64,000 nt of DNA. Source: Hypericibacter adhaerens. Lineage in GTDB: Bacteria; Pseudomonadota; Alphaproteobacteria; Dongiales; Dongiaceae. Below are positions 1 to 8,527 of this stretch, piece by piece; the first letter of the stretch is position 1, and each line of letters begins with the position of its first letter. The stretch covers positions 5,315,001-5,379,000 of the forward strand of contig NZ_CP042582.1 of assembly GCF_008728835.1 (NCBI RefSeq), in the 5' to 3' direction. The notes under the pieces are model-generated. The model saw nothing but the letters and a program-made list of their open reading frames with translations, had not been told where the DNA came from and did no database searches. Position numbers and translations under genes: made by a program.

Positions 1-1054
1 GCATGATGGCAGCCAGGGTCACGAGCGCATAGATCAGGCTGGTGACGCGGTCGGCTGACAGCTCGCGCCCGGTATGTCCGCGCGTGGCGCGCGTCATCAC
101 GGCCAGGATCATCGTCCCGATCGCGCCGGCCGTCAGGGCATGGATCGCGGCGCTCTGCGGCACGCCGAGGTCGAACTGGGCCAGGCCGAGGAGCGCTGCC
201 CCCAGCACCAGCCAGCCATAACCGATATGGAGGATCAGCAGCAGCGGTTCCGCCGCTGTCGCTTCGCCATGCCAGCGCAGGAGGCGCCAGAGATTGAGCG
301 CCGCACCGGCCAGCAGGACCGCACCCACGGCCTTCATCTCCGGAAAGAACGCCCAGGCGAGCAGGCCGGCATGAAGGATGCCGAGCGCCACCCGGTCGAC
401 TTTGCCATGAGGGGCCGGCAGGGCCGAGCCCGGGTGCCGTGCCAGCCAGTTCCGCGTGAAGCTCGGCACGATCCGGCCGGCAACCACCGAGACCAGCACG
501 GTCACGGCAGCGAGCCCCAGCCGCCAACCCAGGCCAAACGGCAGGTTCACGCCAGCGGCTTCGAGATGCATCAGCAGATTGGCGACGCCGAGAAGGGCTA
601 CGGGCGCCACCATCGGAAGATTGCGCCAGTTCCGCCCGGCGACAATCTCACGCGCGACGACGAGGACCAGGCTTGCGGGGAAGAGAAGGTCCGCAACGAT
701 CGCCAGCCATGGCGGCAGGCCTGCCGAAACCAGGCAGGCGATCCGGCCCAGCAGCCACGAGCCGGCGAGCCAGGCCAGCGGGACGCCCCGGACCGGCAGC
801 CGGCGGGTCCAGTTGGGGATCGCGGTCAGCAGGAAGCCGGCGATGGCCGCCATGACGAAGCCGAACAGCATCTCATGGATATGCCAGGCGAGCGGGTCGA
901 AGCGGCTGGGCAGCGCGAGGCCGTTCGTCAGGACGAGGATCCAGAGGGCGAGCGCCGCCGCTGCCCAAAGGCCCGCCGCCAGGAAGAACGGCCTGAAGCC
1001 CTGGGTCAGCAGCACCGGCAAGGACGCTCTCCTCTCCGTCGCCGCGATGCTCAT
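1..1054 (-). CDS. nnrS: NnrS family membrane protein (partial, runs off left edge)
   Basis: NnrS proteins are multi-pass haem- and copper-containing membrane proteins linked to nitric oxide stress relief and denitrification. Translating the minus strand from the ATG at 1054 gives an open frame to the window edge, about 351 residues, so the C-terminus is missing. It shows the family hallmark near residues 45-70, HIHEMLFGF followed by AIAGFLLTAIPNWT, and a regular series of hydrophobic helices. The start codon overlaps the norB stop (ATGA, 1051-1054), so it is translationally coupled to norB and must be the next gene of the same operon. Family assignment is from these motifs, which I recognise without a search. 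Confidence 0.9.
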   Translation of the reverse strand, partial: MSIAATERRASLPVLLTQGFRPFFLAAGLWAAAALALWILVLTNGLALPSRFDPLAWHIHEMLFGFVMAAIAGFLLTAIPNWTRRLPVRGVPLAWLAGSWLLGRIACLVSAGLPPWLAIVADLLFPASLVLVVAREIVAGRNWRNLPMVAPVALLGVANLLMHLEAAGVNLPFGLGWRLGLAAVTVLVSVVAGRIVPSFTRNWLARHPGSALPAPHGKVDRVALGILHAGLLAWAFFPEMKAVGAVLLAGAALNLWRLLRWHGEATAAEPLLLILHIGYGWLVLGAALLGLAQFDLGVPQSAAIHALTAGAIGTMILAVMTRATRGHTGRELSADRVTSLIYALVTLAAIM

Positions 1055-3381
1055 TCGGCCGCCGCCGGCTGCCGCGCGCGGCCCCCCGGCAGCAGCCGCA
1101 GGGCGAAGCGCGGCAGCAACGGGCGCGACTTCACGATGAAATCCCACGCCATCAGCAACGCGCCCAGCGCGAAGACCACGTCGCCGGGGAAGCGCATCCA
1201 CTGCCAGAAGGCGGTACCGTCATAGAAGGCCTGGCTGCGCGCGTAGGCGAGACCATGCTCGTAGACGGCATCGAGCTGCGGCCAGCCGATCGGGAAGAAG
1301 TTGAAGAGGATCCAGAGAACCAGCCCGCCGTTATAGAGCCAGAAGGCCCACCGCCCCACCGTCTCGCCGAAGGCGTGGATCTCGCCCGCGGCATAGCGCA
1401 GGCAGAAATAGACCAGCCCGATGCCGAGCAGCCCGAAGGCGCCGAACAGCGCCGTGTGGGCGTGGTTGAGCGTCAGGAAGGTGCCGTGCTCGTAATAGTT
1501 CACGAGCGGCGCATTGAGCGTGCCGCCGCCGAACACGCCGGCGCCGACGAAGTTCCAGAAGGCCGCCCCGATGATGTAGATGTAGGCGAGCCCATATTTG
1601 AAATCGCCATGCGTCTTGATCAGCCGGTGGTGCTGGATCGCCTCGATGACCAGCAGGACCAGCGGCAGCACCTCGATGAAGGAGAACATGGTGCCGAGCG
1701 GAACCCACAGGCCCGGCGCGCCCGCCCAATAGAGATGATGGCCGGTGCCCAGCACGCCGCCGAGGAAGATCAGGATCAGCTCGAAATAGACCGAGCGCTC
1801 GGCGAGCTGGCGCGACACCAGCCCGACGGCCATCAGCAGATAGGCGCTGATCGCGGCGGCGAAGAACTCGAAGGACTGCTCGACCCAGAGATGGACCACC
1901 CACCAGCGCCAGAAATCGGTGATGGTGAATGATTTCTCGATGCCGGTGAGCGGGATCATGCCGCAGGCATAGAGCAGCGCGATATTGACGGTCGAAGCCC
2001 AGATCAGATGCTCGAGCTTGATGCGGCCGGTCCAGAACTGGCGGGTGGCGGCCGCCAGCCTCGCGCCACTCGGCCAGAGCGCGCGGAGCACGAGCAGGCT
2101 CCAGATCGCGAGACCGGCGAAGAAGCCGATCTGCCAGGCACGGCCGAGCTGGATGTAGGACAGGCCCTGGTTGCCGAACCAGAACCACCCTTCGCGGATA
2201 TAGCCCATGATGCCGAGATAATTGCCGGCGAGCGCACCGACCACGATCAGCAGCGTCACCCAGAACAGCAGGTCGACGAGGAAGCCCTGGCCCTTGGGCT
2301 CGCCGCCGCTGATCGCGGGCGCCAGGAACAGGCCCGCGCCGATCCAGGAAAGCCCGATCCAGACGATCGGCGACTGGATATGGACATCGCGCAGGAAATT
2401 GAAGGGCAGGAAGCGGTCGACCTCGATTCCGTAGAAGCTCGTCCGGTCCGAGTAGTAGTGGGCCATGATCGATCCGACCAGGATCTGCAGCAGCAGCACG
2501 GCGGCGACGACCAGGAAATATTTCCAGATCCGACGCTGGCTCGGGGTGAGCGGCGCGAACTTCGCCAGCACCGGGTCCATGGGCGCCCGGTCGGGCCCGT
2601 TCAGGTAGCGCTCGTAGATGAAGAGCACCGCGCCGAACGCGAAAAAAGTGAAGCAGAAGCTGATCCAGGTCCACCGGAAGGTGCTGGTGGTGGGCGCATT
2701 GCCGACCAGCGGCTCGAAGGGCCAGTTCTGTGTCCACGACACCGTGGTCCCCGGTCGCCGGGCGACGGTCGTGAGCGAGGAATAGATCAGGAAATCCGCG
2801 GTGCGGGCGGCACTCTCCTCGTCGAGGCTGTAGGCCTGGGTCCATCCCTTGTCGAAATCGTGACGCAGCAGCGCGGCCGCGATCTCGTCGCGCAGCGTCG
2901 CGATCGCGGACGCGACGGCATCGGGAAGCACGGCGACCGACTGGCTCAGATCGATACCCTGAAGCTCGACCTGCATCGCCGCCCGGACCGAGGCCTGCTC
3001 TTCCGCCGTCAGCTCGGCCACGGCCTTGCCGGTCCTGGCTTTCGCGATGTTGGCCTCGGTCAGCGTCGCGAGCCGGACCAGGTTGGAGGCCGTATAATCC
3101 TCGCCGAAATAGGAGCCCATGCCGTAGAGGCTGCCGTAATCCATGAGGTCGGCCTTCTGGAAACCGGCCTTGCCGGCCTGGATGTCGGCGGCGGACATGA
3201 CGAGCGTCCCGTCGGTTCCGACGAAACGGTCCGGAAAGGGCGGCGAGGCCTTGTAGGTGAGATCCGTCGTCCAGCCGAGAAGGGCGAAGGTCACGATGCC
3301 GACCGCGAGCAGAATCCATTTCAGGACATTGCTGACGGGATCTTTCCCCGACCGATCATTCACCGATGTTGCCGCGATCAT
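1051..3381 (-). CDS. norB: Quinol-type nitric oxide reductase NorB
   Basis: Single-subunit qNOR, reducing 2 NO to N2O with quinol electrons in the cytoplasmic membrane. At 776 residues it has the length of the qNOR form, in which a NorC-like N-terminal extension (about residues 40-250, no CxxCH haem site) is fused to the catalytic 12-helix NorB domain. Metal-ligand motifs are visible: WVVHLWVE, GTGHHLYW (paired histidines) and LNHAHTALFG (haem histidines), with the acidic IEVLPLVLL helix between. It is followed by nnrS with a 4-nt overlap and preceded, 68 nt upstream, by a CopD-like gene that probably shares its promoter. Expression under NO or low oxygen is inferred from the NnrR-like box at 4052-4065. 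Confidence 0.95.
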   Translation of the reverse strand: MIAATSVNDRSGKDPVSNVLKWILLAVGIVTFALLGWTTDLTYKASPPFPDRFVGTDGTLVMSAADIQAGKAGFQKADLMDYGSLYGMGSYFGEDYTASNLVRLATLTEANIAKARTGKAVAELTAEEQASVRAAMQVELQGIDLSQSVAVLPDAVASAIATLRDEIAAALLRHDFDKGWTQAYSLDEESAARTADFLIYSSLTTVARRPGTTVSWTQNWPFEPLVGNAPTTSTFRWTWISFCFTFFAFGAVLFIYERYLNGPDRAPMDPVLAKFAPLTPSQRRIWKYFLVVAAVLLLQILVGSIMAHYYSDRTSFYGIEVDRFLPFNFLRDVHIQSPIVWIGLSWIGAGLFLAPAISGGEPKGQGFLVDLLFWVTLLIVVGALAGNYLGIMGYIREGWFWFGNQGLSYIQLGRAWQIGFFAGLAIWSLLVLRALWPSGARLAAATRQFWTGRIKLEHLIWASTVNIALLYACGMIPLTGIEKSFTITDFWRWWVVHLWVEQSFEFFAAAISAYLLMAVGLVSRQLAERSVYFELILIFLGGVLGTGHHLYWAGAPGLWVPLGTMFSFIEVLPLVLLVIEAIQHHRLIKTHGDFKYGLAYIYIIGAAFWNFVGAGVFGGGTLNAPLVNYYEHGTFLTLNHAHTALFGAFGLLGIGLVYFCLRYAAGEIHAFGETVGRWAFWLYNGGLVLWILFNFFPIGWPQLDAVYEHGLAYARSQAFYDGTAFWQWMRFPGDVVFALGALLMAWDFIVKSRPLLPRFALRLLPGGRARQPAAAE

Positions 3382-3449
3382 CTCTTTCTCTCCCCACTTT
3401 GAACCGTCTCATGAAGACGCCGCCTCGGCCGCAACGCGCAGCCCGGCTT

Positions 3450-3926
3450 TCAGAACATCGACCATCCGTGACTGCCGGCGGTCGCGCCGAAAACGGTGAC
3501 GAGACCCAGTGCCCACAGCAGCCAATGAGCCCGGTGCAGCCATGCGAAGGCCGCGTCTGGCCGTGCCGCGGCCCATCGATGGAAATGCCGATGCAGGACG
3601 AGAGGCTCGGCCACGAACAGGATGAGCGCGAAGAGCAGCCAGAGCCCGACCATGGCGTGCATCCACCAGAACTGCGTCGAGCGGAACCGCTCCCAGAGCC
3701 CGAGCCGTTCCACCATGTAGAGGCCGGTCAGCCCGACCAGAAGAACCGCCATCCTTGCCTGCCAGACGAAGCGGCTCTGGATCGCCTGAAAGGCCTGCAG
3801 CCGATCGCCGCCCGGCTTTCCGTCGCGGACGGCCGGCAAGGCAACCGTGGTCGCCATCGACAGGCCGCCGATCCAGACGACCACCGACAGGACATGAAGG
3901 GCCCGTGCGACGACGACACCATCCAT
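3450..3926 (-). CDS. CopD-like four-helix membrane protein in the nor operon
   Basis: A 158-residue integral membrane protein with about four hydrophobic helices, beginning MDGVVVARALHVLSVVVWIGG, a pattern typical of the CopD/copper-resistance-D membrane domain (histidine in helix 1, W-x-G-G). Later conserved-looking positions include FWWMHAMVG and LHRAHWLLW, with several membrane histidines that could bind haem or copper. A longer open frame continues upstream to 4913 but crosses the divergent regulator, so I take the ATG at 3926. It lies 68 nt upstream of norB on the same strand and is the first gene after the NnrR-like box. A role in assembling or protecting NorB metal centres is inference from position. 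Confidence 0.75.
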   Translation of the reverse strand: MDGVVVARALHVLSVVVWIGGLSMATTVALPAVRDGKPGGDRLQAFQAIQSRFVWQARMAVLLVGLTGLYMVERLGLWERFRSTQFWWMHAMVGLWLLFALILFVAEPLVLHRHFHRWAAARPDAAFAWLHRAHWLLWALGLVTVFGATAGSHGWSMF

Positions 3927-4051
3927 GGTTTTCCGTGCCTCGCGCTGCCTCGGGGGCCAAGGCCCCGTCTCGCGGATCGCCGGCGCGAAGACGGCGATGC
4001 CGCGTCGATATTGCCGATCCGAATCCTCGCCCGGCGGGCCTGCGGCCGTCG

Positions 4052-4065
4052 TTGCGCCAGCGCAA
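4052..4065. promoter_or_regulatory. NnrR/Dnr-type operator TTGCGC-CA-GCGCAA
   Basis: A near-perfect 14-bp dyad (six-base arms TTGCGC and GCGCAA around CA) lies between the divergent nor operon and the Crp/Fnr regulator gene. The size and TTG...CAA ends match Crp/Fnr-superfamily sites, and TTGCG half-sites are what NnrR-type NO regulators use in some alphaproteobacteria. A centre at -41.5 would place the minus-strand transcript start near 4017, about 90 nt before the CopD-like start codon. The regulator's own ATG is only 41 nt to the right, so the site may also serve autoregulation. Confidence 0.6.
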
Positions 4066-4106
4066 ATCGCTCCCACCCGGTTCCGGCCGCCGCTAGACTG
4101 AGGGGC

Positions 4107-4814
4107 ATGAATCGCGCCCCAATGCCCGCTCCGGGACTCCTGCCGGGAATGGAGTTGTTTCTCGGCCTGTCTGAGCCGGCATTGGCTGACGTCATGAATT
4201 GCGCGCGCCTGCGCCATCTCCCGAAAAATGTGACGGTTTTCGCGCAGGGCCAAGCGGCCGATCGCTGTCACGCCCTGATCGAAGGGAGTATCCGGATCGC
4301 CCAATCGGATGAGGACGGCGCCCAGCTGGTGGTCCGCTTCATCGGTCCCGGCGAGATGTTCGGAACGGTGGCCCTCTTCACCGATCGCCAATATCCGGCC
4401 GAGGCGGTGACCATGGTCGATTCGACGGAGATCAGCTGGACGGAGGCGGCCCTGCTCGATCTGATCGAGCGGCACCCCCGGATCGCCCTGAACATCGTCA
4501 GGATCATCGGCACGCGGCTGCGCGAGGCCCAGGAGCGGCTTCGCGAGCTGGCCACCCAACGGGTCGAATCCCGCATCGCGCATATGCTCCTTCGATTGGC
4601 CGCGCAGGCCGGACAGGCGGACGGCACCGGCACGACGATCGGCTTCCCTCTGACCCGCAAGGACGTAGCGGCCATGTGCGGCGCCACGCTGCACACCGCC
4701 AGCCGCATCCTGACCGCCTGGGAAAAGACGGGGATGATCACGACCAGCCGCCAGCGCGTGACGATCAGGAAGCTCGCGGCGATCAAGCGGATTGCCGAAG
4801 ACCCCGGCGCCTGA
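4107..4814 (+). CDS. Crp/Fnr-family regulator, Dnr/NnrR type
   Basis: A 235-residue transcription factor with an N-terminal cyclic-nucleotide-like beta-roll (about 15-135), a dimerisation helix and a C-terminal winged helix (about 150-225) with recognition segment CGATLHTASRILTAWE. The N-terminal cysteine cluster that holds the 4Fe-4S centre of FNR is absent, which favours the NO-sensing Dnr/NnrR branch. A longer frame exists upstream, but the ATG at 4107 has GAGGGG just before it and starts exactly at the family N-terminus. It is divergent from the CopD-like/norB/nnrS operon, its probable target through the box at 4052-4065. Haem-based NO sensing is known for relatives, not shown here. Confidence 0.85.
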   Translation: MNRAPMPAPGLLPGMELFLGLSEPALADVMNCARLRHLPKNVTVFAQGQAADRCHALIEGSIRIAQSDEDGAQLVVRFIGPGEMFGTVALFTDRQYPAEAVTMVDSTEISWTEAALLDLIERHPRIALNIVRIIGTRLREAQERLRELATQRVESRIAHMLLRLAAQAGQADGTGTTIGFPLTRKDVAAMCGATLHTASRILTAWEKTGMITTSRQRVTIRKLAAIKRIAEDPGA

Positions 4815-4852
4815 CCGGTGGTTCCGGCGGACGGCAATCCCGCACAACAAAA

Positions 4853-4888
4853 CCCCGCCGGGGAGTGACCCCGGTCGGGGCTTGTCTT
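4853..4888 (+). terminator. Hairpin terminator after the Crp/Fnr gene
   Basis: Two GC-rich arms, CCCCGCCGGGG (4853-4863) and CCCCGGTCGGGG (4869-4880), pair with one bulged base and are followed by CTTGTCTT. It sits 38 nt after the regulator's stop. The T-tract is weak, so termination is likely but not certain. Confidence 0.55.
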
Positions 4889-5479
4889 CGGCCAGCCTCT
4901 TCGGCTCGCCCAAGGTTCTTGCGAACCCATGTCTCGCGCGTACCGTTGCGGTCGCGCGTTTCCAGTCTCCAGATTTTCAGCGATCCCGCCGGTGCGAGCC
5001 GGCAGGGTCCGGCATTAGCGGGATCGTGGCCCCGCGTCGCGGCGGGGCCGGGATTTTATGCCCGGTGGAGTCATGCGGGCTGGCACCCTCCTGCGTTGTT
5101 GCTCGCGATGTCCAACGCCGCCTGGCTTGGCCATCGGGTCGTCCCGCAGGGACGTTCCGCTGGTCGTCGCCATCGGGCGATCGACAGGATCAAGCGTTGC
5201 GCCATCGCTCCCGCGAGTCAACCCGTCTGTTTCGCGTTGCGGGAATTTCCGGTGCACAATCGGATAATCGCACACACCGCCATCGGTTGCCGGAACATGG
5301 TGCAAAGGATCGATGGTTGGGCCGAAGATCGGATGAAGATTCGCGCGCAAAACACGAGGGTGCTTGGCCTATCCCGATCTTTGCATCGCGCCCCAAGGAC
5401 CGGCTCCCGTCACCCGCACCCCGGCTTCTCTCCGGACGAAGAGCGGCTGCCGCGATGGTGACATTGCTGTGCGCCGCTC
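4889..5479. other. Non-coding stretch, nothing recognised
   Basis: About 590 bp between the terminator and the stop of the next minus-strand gene. Open frames exist here but their translations are low-complexity, arginine/serine/proline-rich shadows with no family resemblance and no convincing ribosome-binding site. Base composition is less GC-skewed than the flanking genes. I see no tRNA, repeat array or clear promoter. Confidence 0.5.
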
Positions 5480-6991
5480 CTAGAGCGCCTCGCGCTCGGC
5501 GAAGAAGGCGTCCGTGTAGGGATACCACCAGCCCTGCAGCTCGGGCTTGGGATCGAGCATCACCATCTTGGCGCGCCGGAAGCTGTTGAGGCCGATGCGG
5601 CTCAGCGACCGGCCGAGCCCCGAGGCCTTCCAGCCGCCGAAGGGCAAGGCCTCGTTGTCGCCCAGCACATTGTTGACCCAGACCATGCCGGCCTCGAGCC
5701 GCTCGGTCGCCGCCATCGCCTCCTCGAGCCTGGTCGTGTAGATCGAGGCGCCCAGCCCGTAGCGCGTGCGGTTGGCGAGCGCGATGGCCTCCTCGAGGCT
5801 CGTCACCTTGCAGATCGGTGCCACGGGGCCGAAGGTCTCCTGCTGCAGGATCGCCATCTCGGGGCGGCAGCCGGTGAGGATCGTCGGCTCGTAGAACCAG
5901 CCCTTGTTGAATTGCGGCGGCACGCGGCCGCCGCAGACGATCGTCGCCCCCTTGGCCACGGCGTCGTCGACCAGCGCCATCACCTTGTCGCGGGCGGCCT
6001 CGCTCACCAGCGGGCCGATCTCGACGCGGCCCATGCCCGGCCCCACCCGGAGCGCGCGCGTGCGGGTTGCCATCGCGGCGACGAACTCGTCATGGACCGC
6101 CTCGTGCACATAGAGGCGCTCGGCCGCGGTGCAGATCTGGCCCGAGAGATGGAAAGCGGCGGTGACCGCTGCGGCCGCGGCGACATCGACCGGGGCCGAG
6201 TCCATCACGATCATCGGATCGCTGCCGCCGCCCTCGATCACGCAGGGCTTCATCAGCTCGCCGCAGAGGCCGGCGACCTTGCGCCCCACCTCGGCGCTGC
6301 CGGTGAAGGCGACGGCGCCCACCGCGGGCGCCTTGATCAGACCCTGCGCCGTCTCGGGGCCGCCCGTCACGCAGGCGACCAGACCTGCGGGAAGCAGGCG
6401 GAAATGGCGCATGAAATGCAGCGTGCAGAGCGACGTCGCTTCGGCCGGCTTGACGATCACCGCGTTGCCGGCGGCGAGCGAGGCCGCGACGGTGAAGGCC
6501 ATCAGCACGATCGGGAAATTGAAAGGCAGGATATGGGCGCTGACGCCCACCGGATGCCAGCGCATCCATTGCAGGCCGCCGGGCGAGGTCGGCCCCGCCA
6601 CCTGCCCGCCCTCGTCGCGCGCGAGCTCGGCGAAATAGCGGAAGATCGGCGCCACGTTCATGAGCTCGCCCACCGCCTCGGCATAGGGCTTGCCCATCTC
6701 GCGCACCATCAGGGTCGCGGTCTCGCGATGGCCCTGGCTCTCGATCGAATCCGCCAGGCGATGCAGCAGGCCGGCGCGGCTCTTGGCATCGAGCGAAGCC
6801 CAGTCGCGCTGCGCCGCGACGGCCTTCGCCAGCACCGGGGCCAGGGTTTCCTCGTCGGTCTGGGCGATCTCGCCGACGTGCTCGAGGTTCGCGGGATCGA
6901 TCACGGGCTTGCGCCGCAGCGCCGGCGGGACCCGCCATTCGTGATCGACGAAGATCGCGCCCGCAAACGGATCGAACCTGGCCTCGGCCAT
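5480..6991 (-). CDS. NAD(P)-dependent aldehyde dehydrogenase
   Basis: A 503-residue ALDH-superfamily enzyme oxidising an unknown aldehyde to the acid. The catalytic set is visible: Asn158 in LPFNFP, Glu253 in VIEGGGSDP and the nucleophile Cys287 in SGQICTAAE; the cofactor loop FTGSAEVGRKVA is at about 229-240 and the oligomerisation tail FGGWKASGLGRSL near 460. The usual LGGKSP motif is EGGGSDP here, a modest departure. The start has a strong GAGGAGGGG ribosome-binding site. It stands alone, convergent with the nor regulator and 80 nt from the next gene, so context gives no substrate. Confidence 0.85.
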   Translation of the reverse strand: MAEARFDPFAGAIFVDHEWRVPPALRRKPVIDPANLEHVGEIAQTDEETLAPVLAKAVAAQRDWASLDAKSRAGLLHRLADSIESQGHRETATLMVREMGKPYAEAVGELMNVAPIFRYFAELARDEGGQVAGPTSPGGLQWMRWHPVGVSAHILPFNFPIVLMAFTVAASLAAGNAVIVKPAEATSLCTLHFMRHFRLLPAGLVACVTGGPETAQGLIKAPAVGAVAFTGSAEVGRKVAGLCGELMKPCVIEGGGSDPMIVMDSAPVDVAAAAAVTAAFHLSGQICTAAERLYVHEAVHDEFVAAMATRTRALRVGPGMGRVEIGPLVSEAARDKVMALVDDAVAKGATIVCGGRVPPQFNKGWFYEPTILTGCRPEMAILQQETFGPVAPICKVTSLEEAIALANRTRYGLGASIYTTRLEEAMAATERLEAGMVWVNNVLGDNEALPFGGWKASGLGRSLSRIGLNSFRRAKMVMLDPKPELQGWWYPYTDAFFAEREAL

Positions 6992-7071
6992 GCCACCCCT
7001 CCTCGATGAAGACCCCGGCGGGGCCGCAAGGAGGCGAGGTTAGACCAGGACGTGGGTTCGCGGGAGGCCGA

Positions 7072-7551
7072 TCAGTTCAGCGCCTTCTTCGCCATGGCGG
7101 CGGCCGCGCGCTTCGCGATCTCCTCGAGCGGCACATCCTCGACATGGGTCGCGATATGCCAGACATGGCCGAAGGGATCCTGGAAGCTGCCGCTCCGGTC
7201 GCCATAGAACTGATTCTGCACCGGCCGCACTTCCTTGGCGCCGGCGGCGAGCGCCGATTTCGCCACCGCATCGACATCGGGCACATAGAGATGGAGATGC
7301 ACCGGCGAGCCGCCATAGGCAGGCGGCGCCTTGGCATTCATCTCGGGATACTCGTCGGCCAGCATGATCCGCGAATCGCCAACCGTGATCTCGGCATGGC
7401 CGATGCGCCCGTCCGGCATGGGCAGGCGCAGCGCCTCCTTGGCACCGAAGGCCTTCTCGTAGAACGCGATCGCCTGGGCCGCGCCCGCGACCATCAGATA
7501 GGGCGTGACGCTGTGGTGGCCTTCCGGAACGGGCTTGGGCTTGCCGGCCAT
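7072..7551 (-). CDS. VOC/glyoxalase-fold protein, PhnB-like
   Basis: A 159-residue protein with two beta-alpha-beta-beta-beta units of the vicinal oxygen chelate fold: the first begins TPYLMVAGAAQAIAFYEKAFG, the second HLHLYVPDVDAVAKSALAAG and ends in DPFGHVWHIATH. This is the PhnB/YdcJ-like arrangement, metal-binding in some members and of unknown substrate. A start 15 codons upstream (7596) is possible, but GAGGAG lies eight bases before the ATG at 7551, which decides the start. Neighbours do not reveal its role. Confidence 0.8.
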   Translation of the reverse strand: MAGKPKPVPEGHHSVTPYLMVAGAAQAIAFYEKAFGAKEALRLPMPDGRIGHAEITVGDSRIMLADEYPEMNAKAPPAYGGSPVHLHLYVPDVDAVAKSALAAGAKEVRPVQNQFYGDRSGSFQDPFGHVWHIATHVEDVPLEEIAKRAAAAMAKKALN

Positions 7552-7683
7552 GAGATGTCTCCTCGCGATGGGCCGCATGTCAGGTGCTGCGAGCATGACG
7601 CCGTTGGACGGCTCGGCGCTAGCGCGGCGGGGGCGTCATTCTTGTGGCGTGGAATGTGTGTTGCGATTTCGCGATCTCATGTC

Positions 7684-7779
7684 CCTTCCCCCCTTGAGGG
7701 GGAAGGTTAGGAAGAGGGATGACGCGATGTCGATACCGAGCCGCCCCCTCCCTGACCCTCCCCCTGAACGGGGGAGGGG
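7684..7779. repeat. Pair of GC-rich intergenic palindromes
   Basis: Two short perfect hairpins lie between the VOC and cupin genes: CCTTCCCCC/GGGGGAAGG (7684-7706) and CCCTCCCCC/GGGGGAGGG (7756-7779, loop TGAAC). Similar CTCCCCC...GGGGGAG palindromes occur at 44473-44490 and 48249-48270, suggesting a small dispersed family. They may also act as transcript ends. Confidence 0.6.
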
Positions 7780-7792
7780 ATCAAGCGAAGCG

Positions 7793-8527
7793 TCACCGGA
7801 TCATATAGACCTTGCGCATGGTCTCTTCGATGCGGCAGGTGCCCTTCCAGTCCTTGGGGAAGAAGGCGACCGTGTCGGGGCGGATCTCGATGGTCTCGCC
7901 CGATTCATGCGTGTAGGTGCAGCGCCCGGCGATGAAATGGCAGTATTCGTCGCTGGTGACGTGGCAGTTCCAATAGCCCGGTGTGCAGATCCAGATGCCG
8001 GTCTCGCTGCGCCCGCCCGGCCCCTTGTGGAGCAGCTTGCCCGAGGTCAGGGACTGGCCCTCGATCATGGTGGGCACGGGGCCCCAATCGACCAGCGCGC
8101 CCTGCGTCAGGGGGTTGCGCATCACGGGCGAGGCGCCGCGGTCGAGCGCGGTCGGCGTGCGCGCCAGCATGTAAGTGTTGCGCAGCGTCTCATGCACGTC
8201 GCAGCGCCCGGTCCAGCCCGAGGGGAAATGCACCACCGTCTCGGGCCCGACCTCGATGGTCTCGCCGTTATGCTCGGTATAGGTGGCGCGGCCCGAGAGG
8301 AAATAGCAGATCTCGTCGCCCGGAATGGAGAGGCGCCAGGAGCCCGGCGTCACCACCCAGAGCCCGCTCTCGACCGTGCGCTCGCCGTTCTCGTCGCGCT
8401 TCCACAGGAGCCGTCCGCTGGAATGGGAACGGCCTTCGATCGCATCGGGCTGGTCGCCCCAATCGACGAGGTCGCTGTAGCTCTTCGCCGGATGGATATG
8501 CGGCGCCGAGGAACCTTCGATCCTCAA
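7793..8527 (-). CDS. Tandem cupin protein (cupin_3-like, two copies)
   Basis: A 244-residue protein made of two similar cupin halves. Each has WGxxP, a short beta strand ending in TPG(S/Y)W, an (I/T)x(G/S)DE(I/Y)C(Y/H)F core and a GETIE(V/I)xPxTVxxFPxxWxG closing motif, as in the cupin domain of (S)-ureidoglycine aminohydrolase and EutQ-like proteins. No ATG begins the conserved region; a TTG at 8527 overlaps the stop of the upstream glycosyltransferase (TTGA) and is preceded by GGAGG at seven bases, so I take that start. A coupled cupin could isomerise or bind the sugar moiety used by the glycosyltransferase; that is inference. Confidence 0.8.
   Translation of the reverse strand: MRIEGSSAPHIHPAKSYSDLVDWGDQPDAIEGRSHSSGRLLWKRDENGERTVESGLWVVTPGSWRLSIPGDEICYFLSGRATYTEHNGETIEVGPETVVHFPSGWTGRCDVHETLRNTYMLARTPTALDRGASPVMRNPLTQGALVDWGPVPTMIEGQSLTSGKLLHKGPGGRSETGIWICTPGYWNCHVTSDEYCHFIAGRCTYTHESGETIEIRPDTVAFFPKDWKGTCRIEETMRKVYMIR

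Noticed and set aside
2008-3402. 464-codon plus-strand frame opposite norB
   Set aside because: No domain and opposite to conserved haem-ligand motifs of NorB.
4792-5589. 265-codon plus-strand frame in the gap after the Crp/Fnr gene
   Set aside because: Compositionally odd, no motif, and runs into the end of the convergent aldehyde dehydrogenase.
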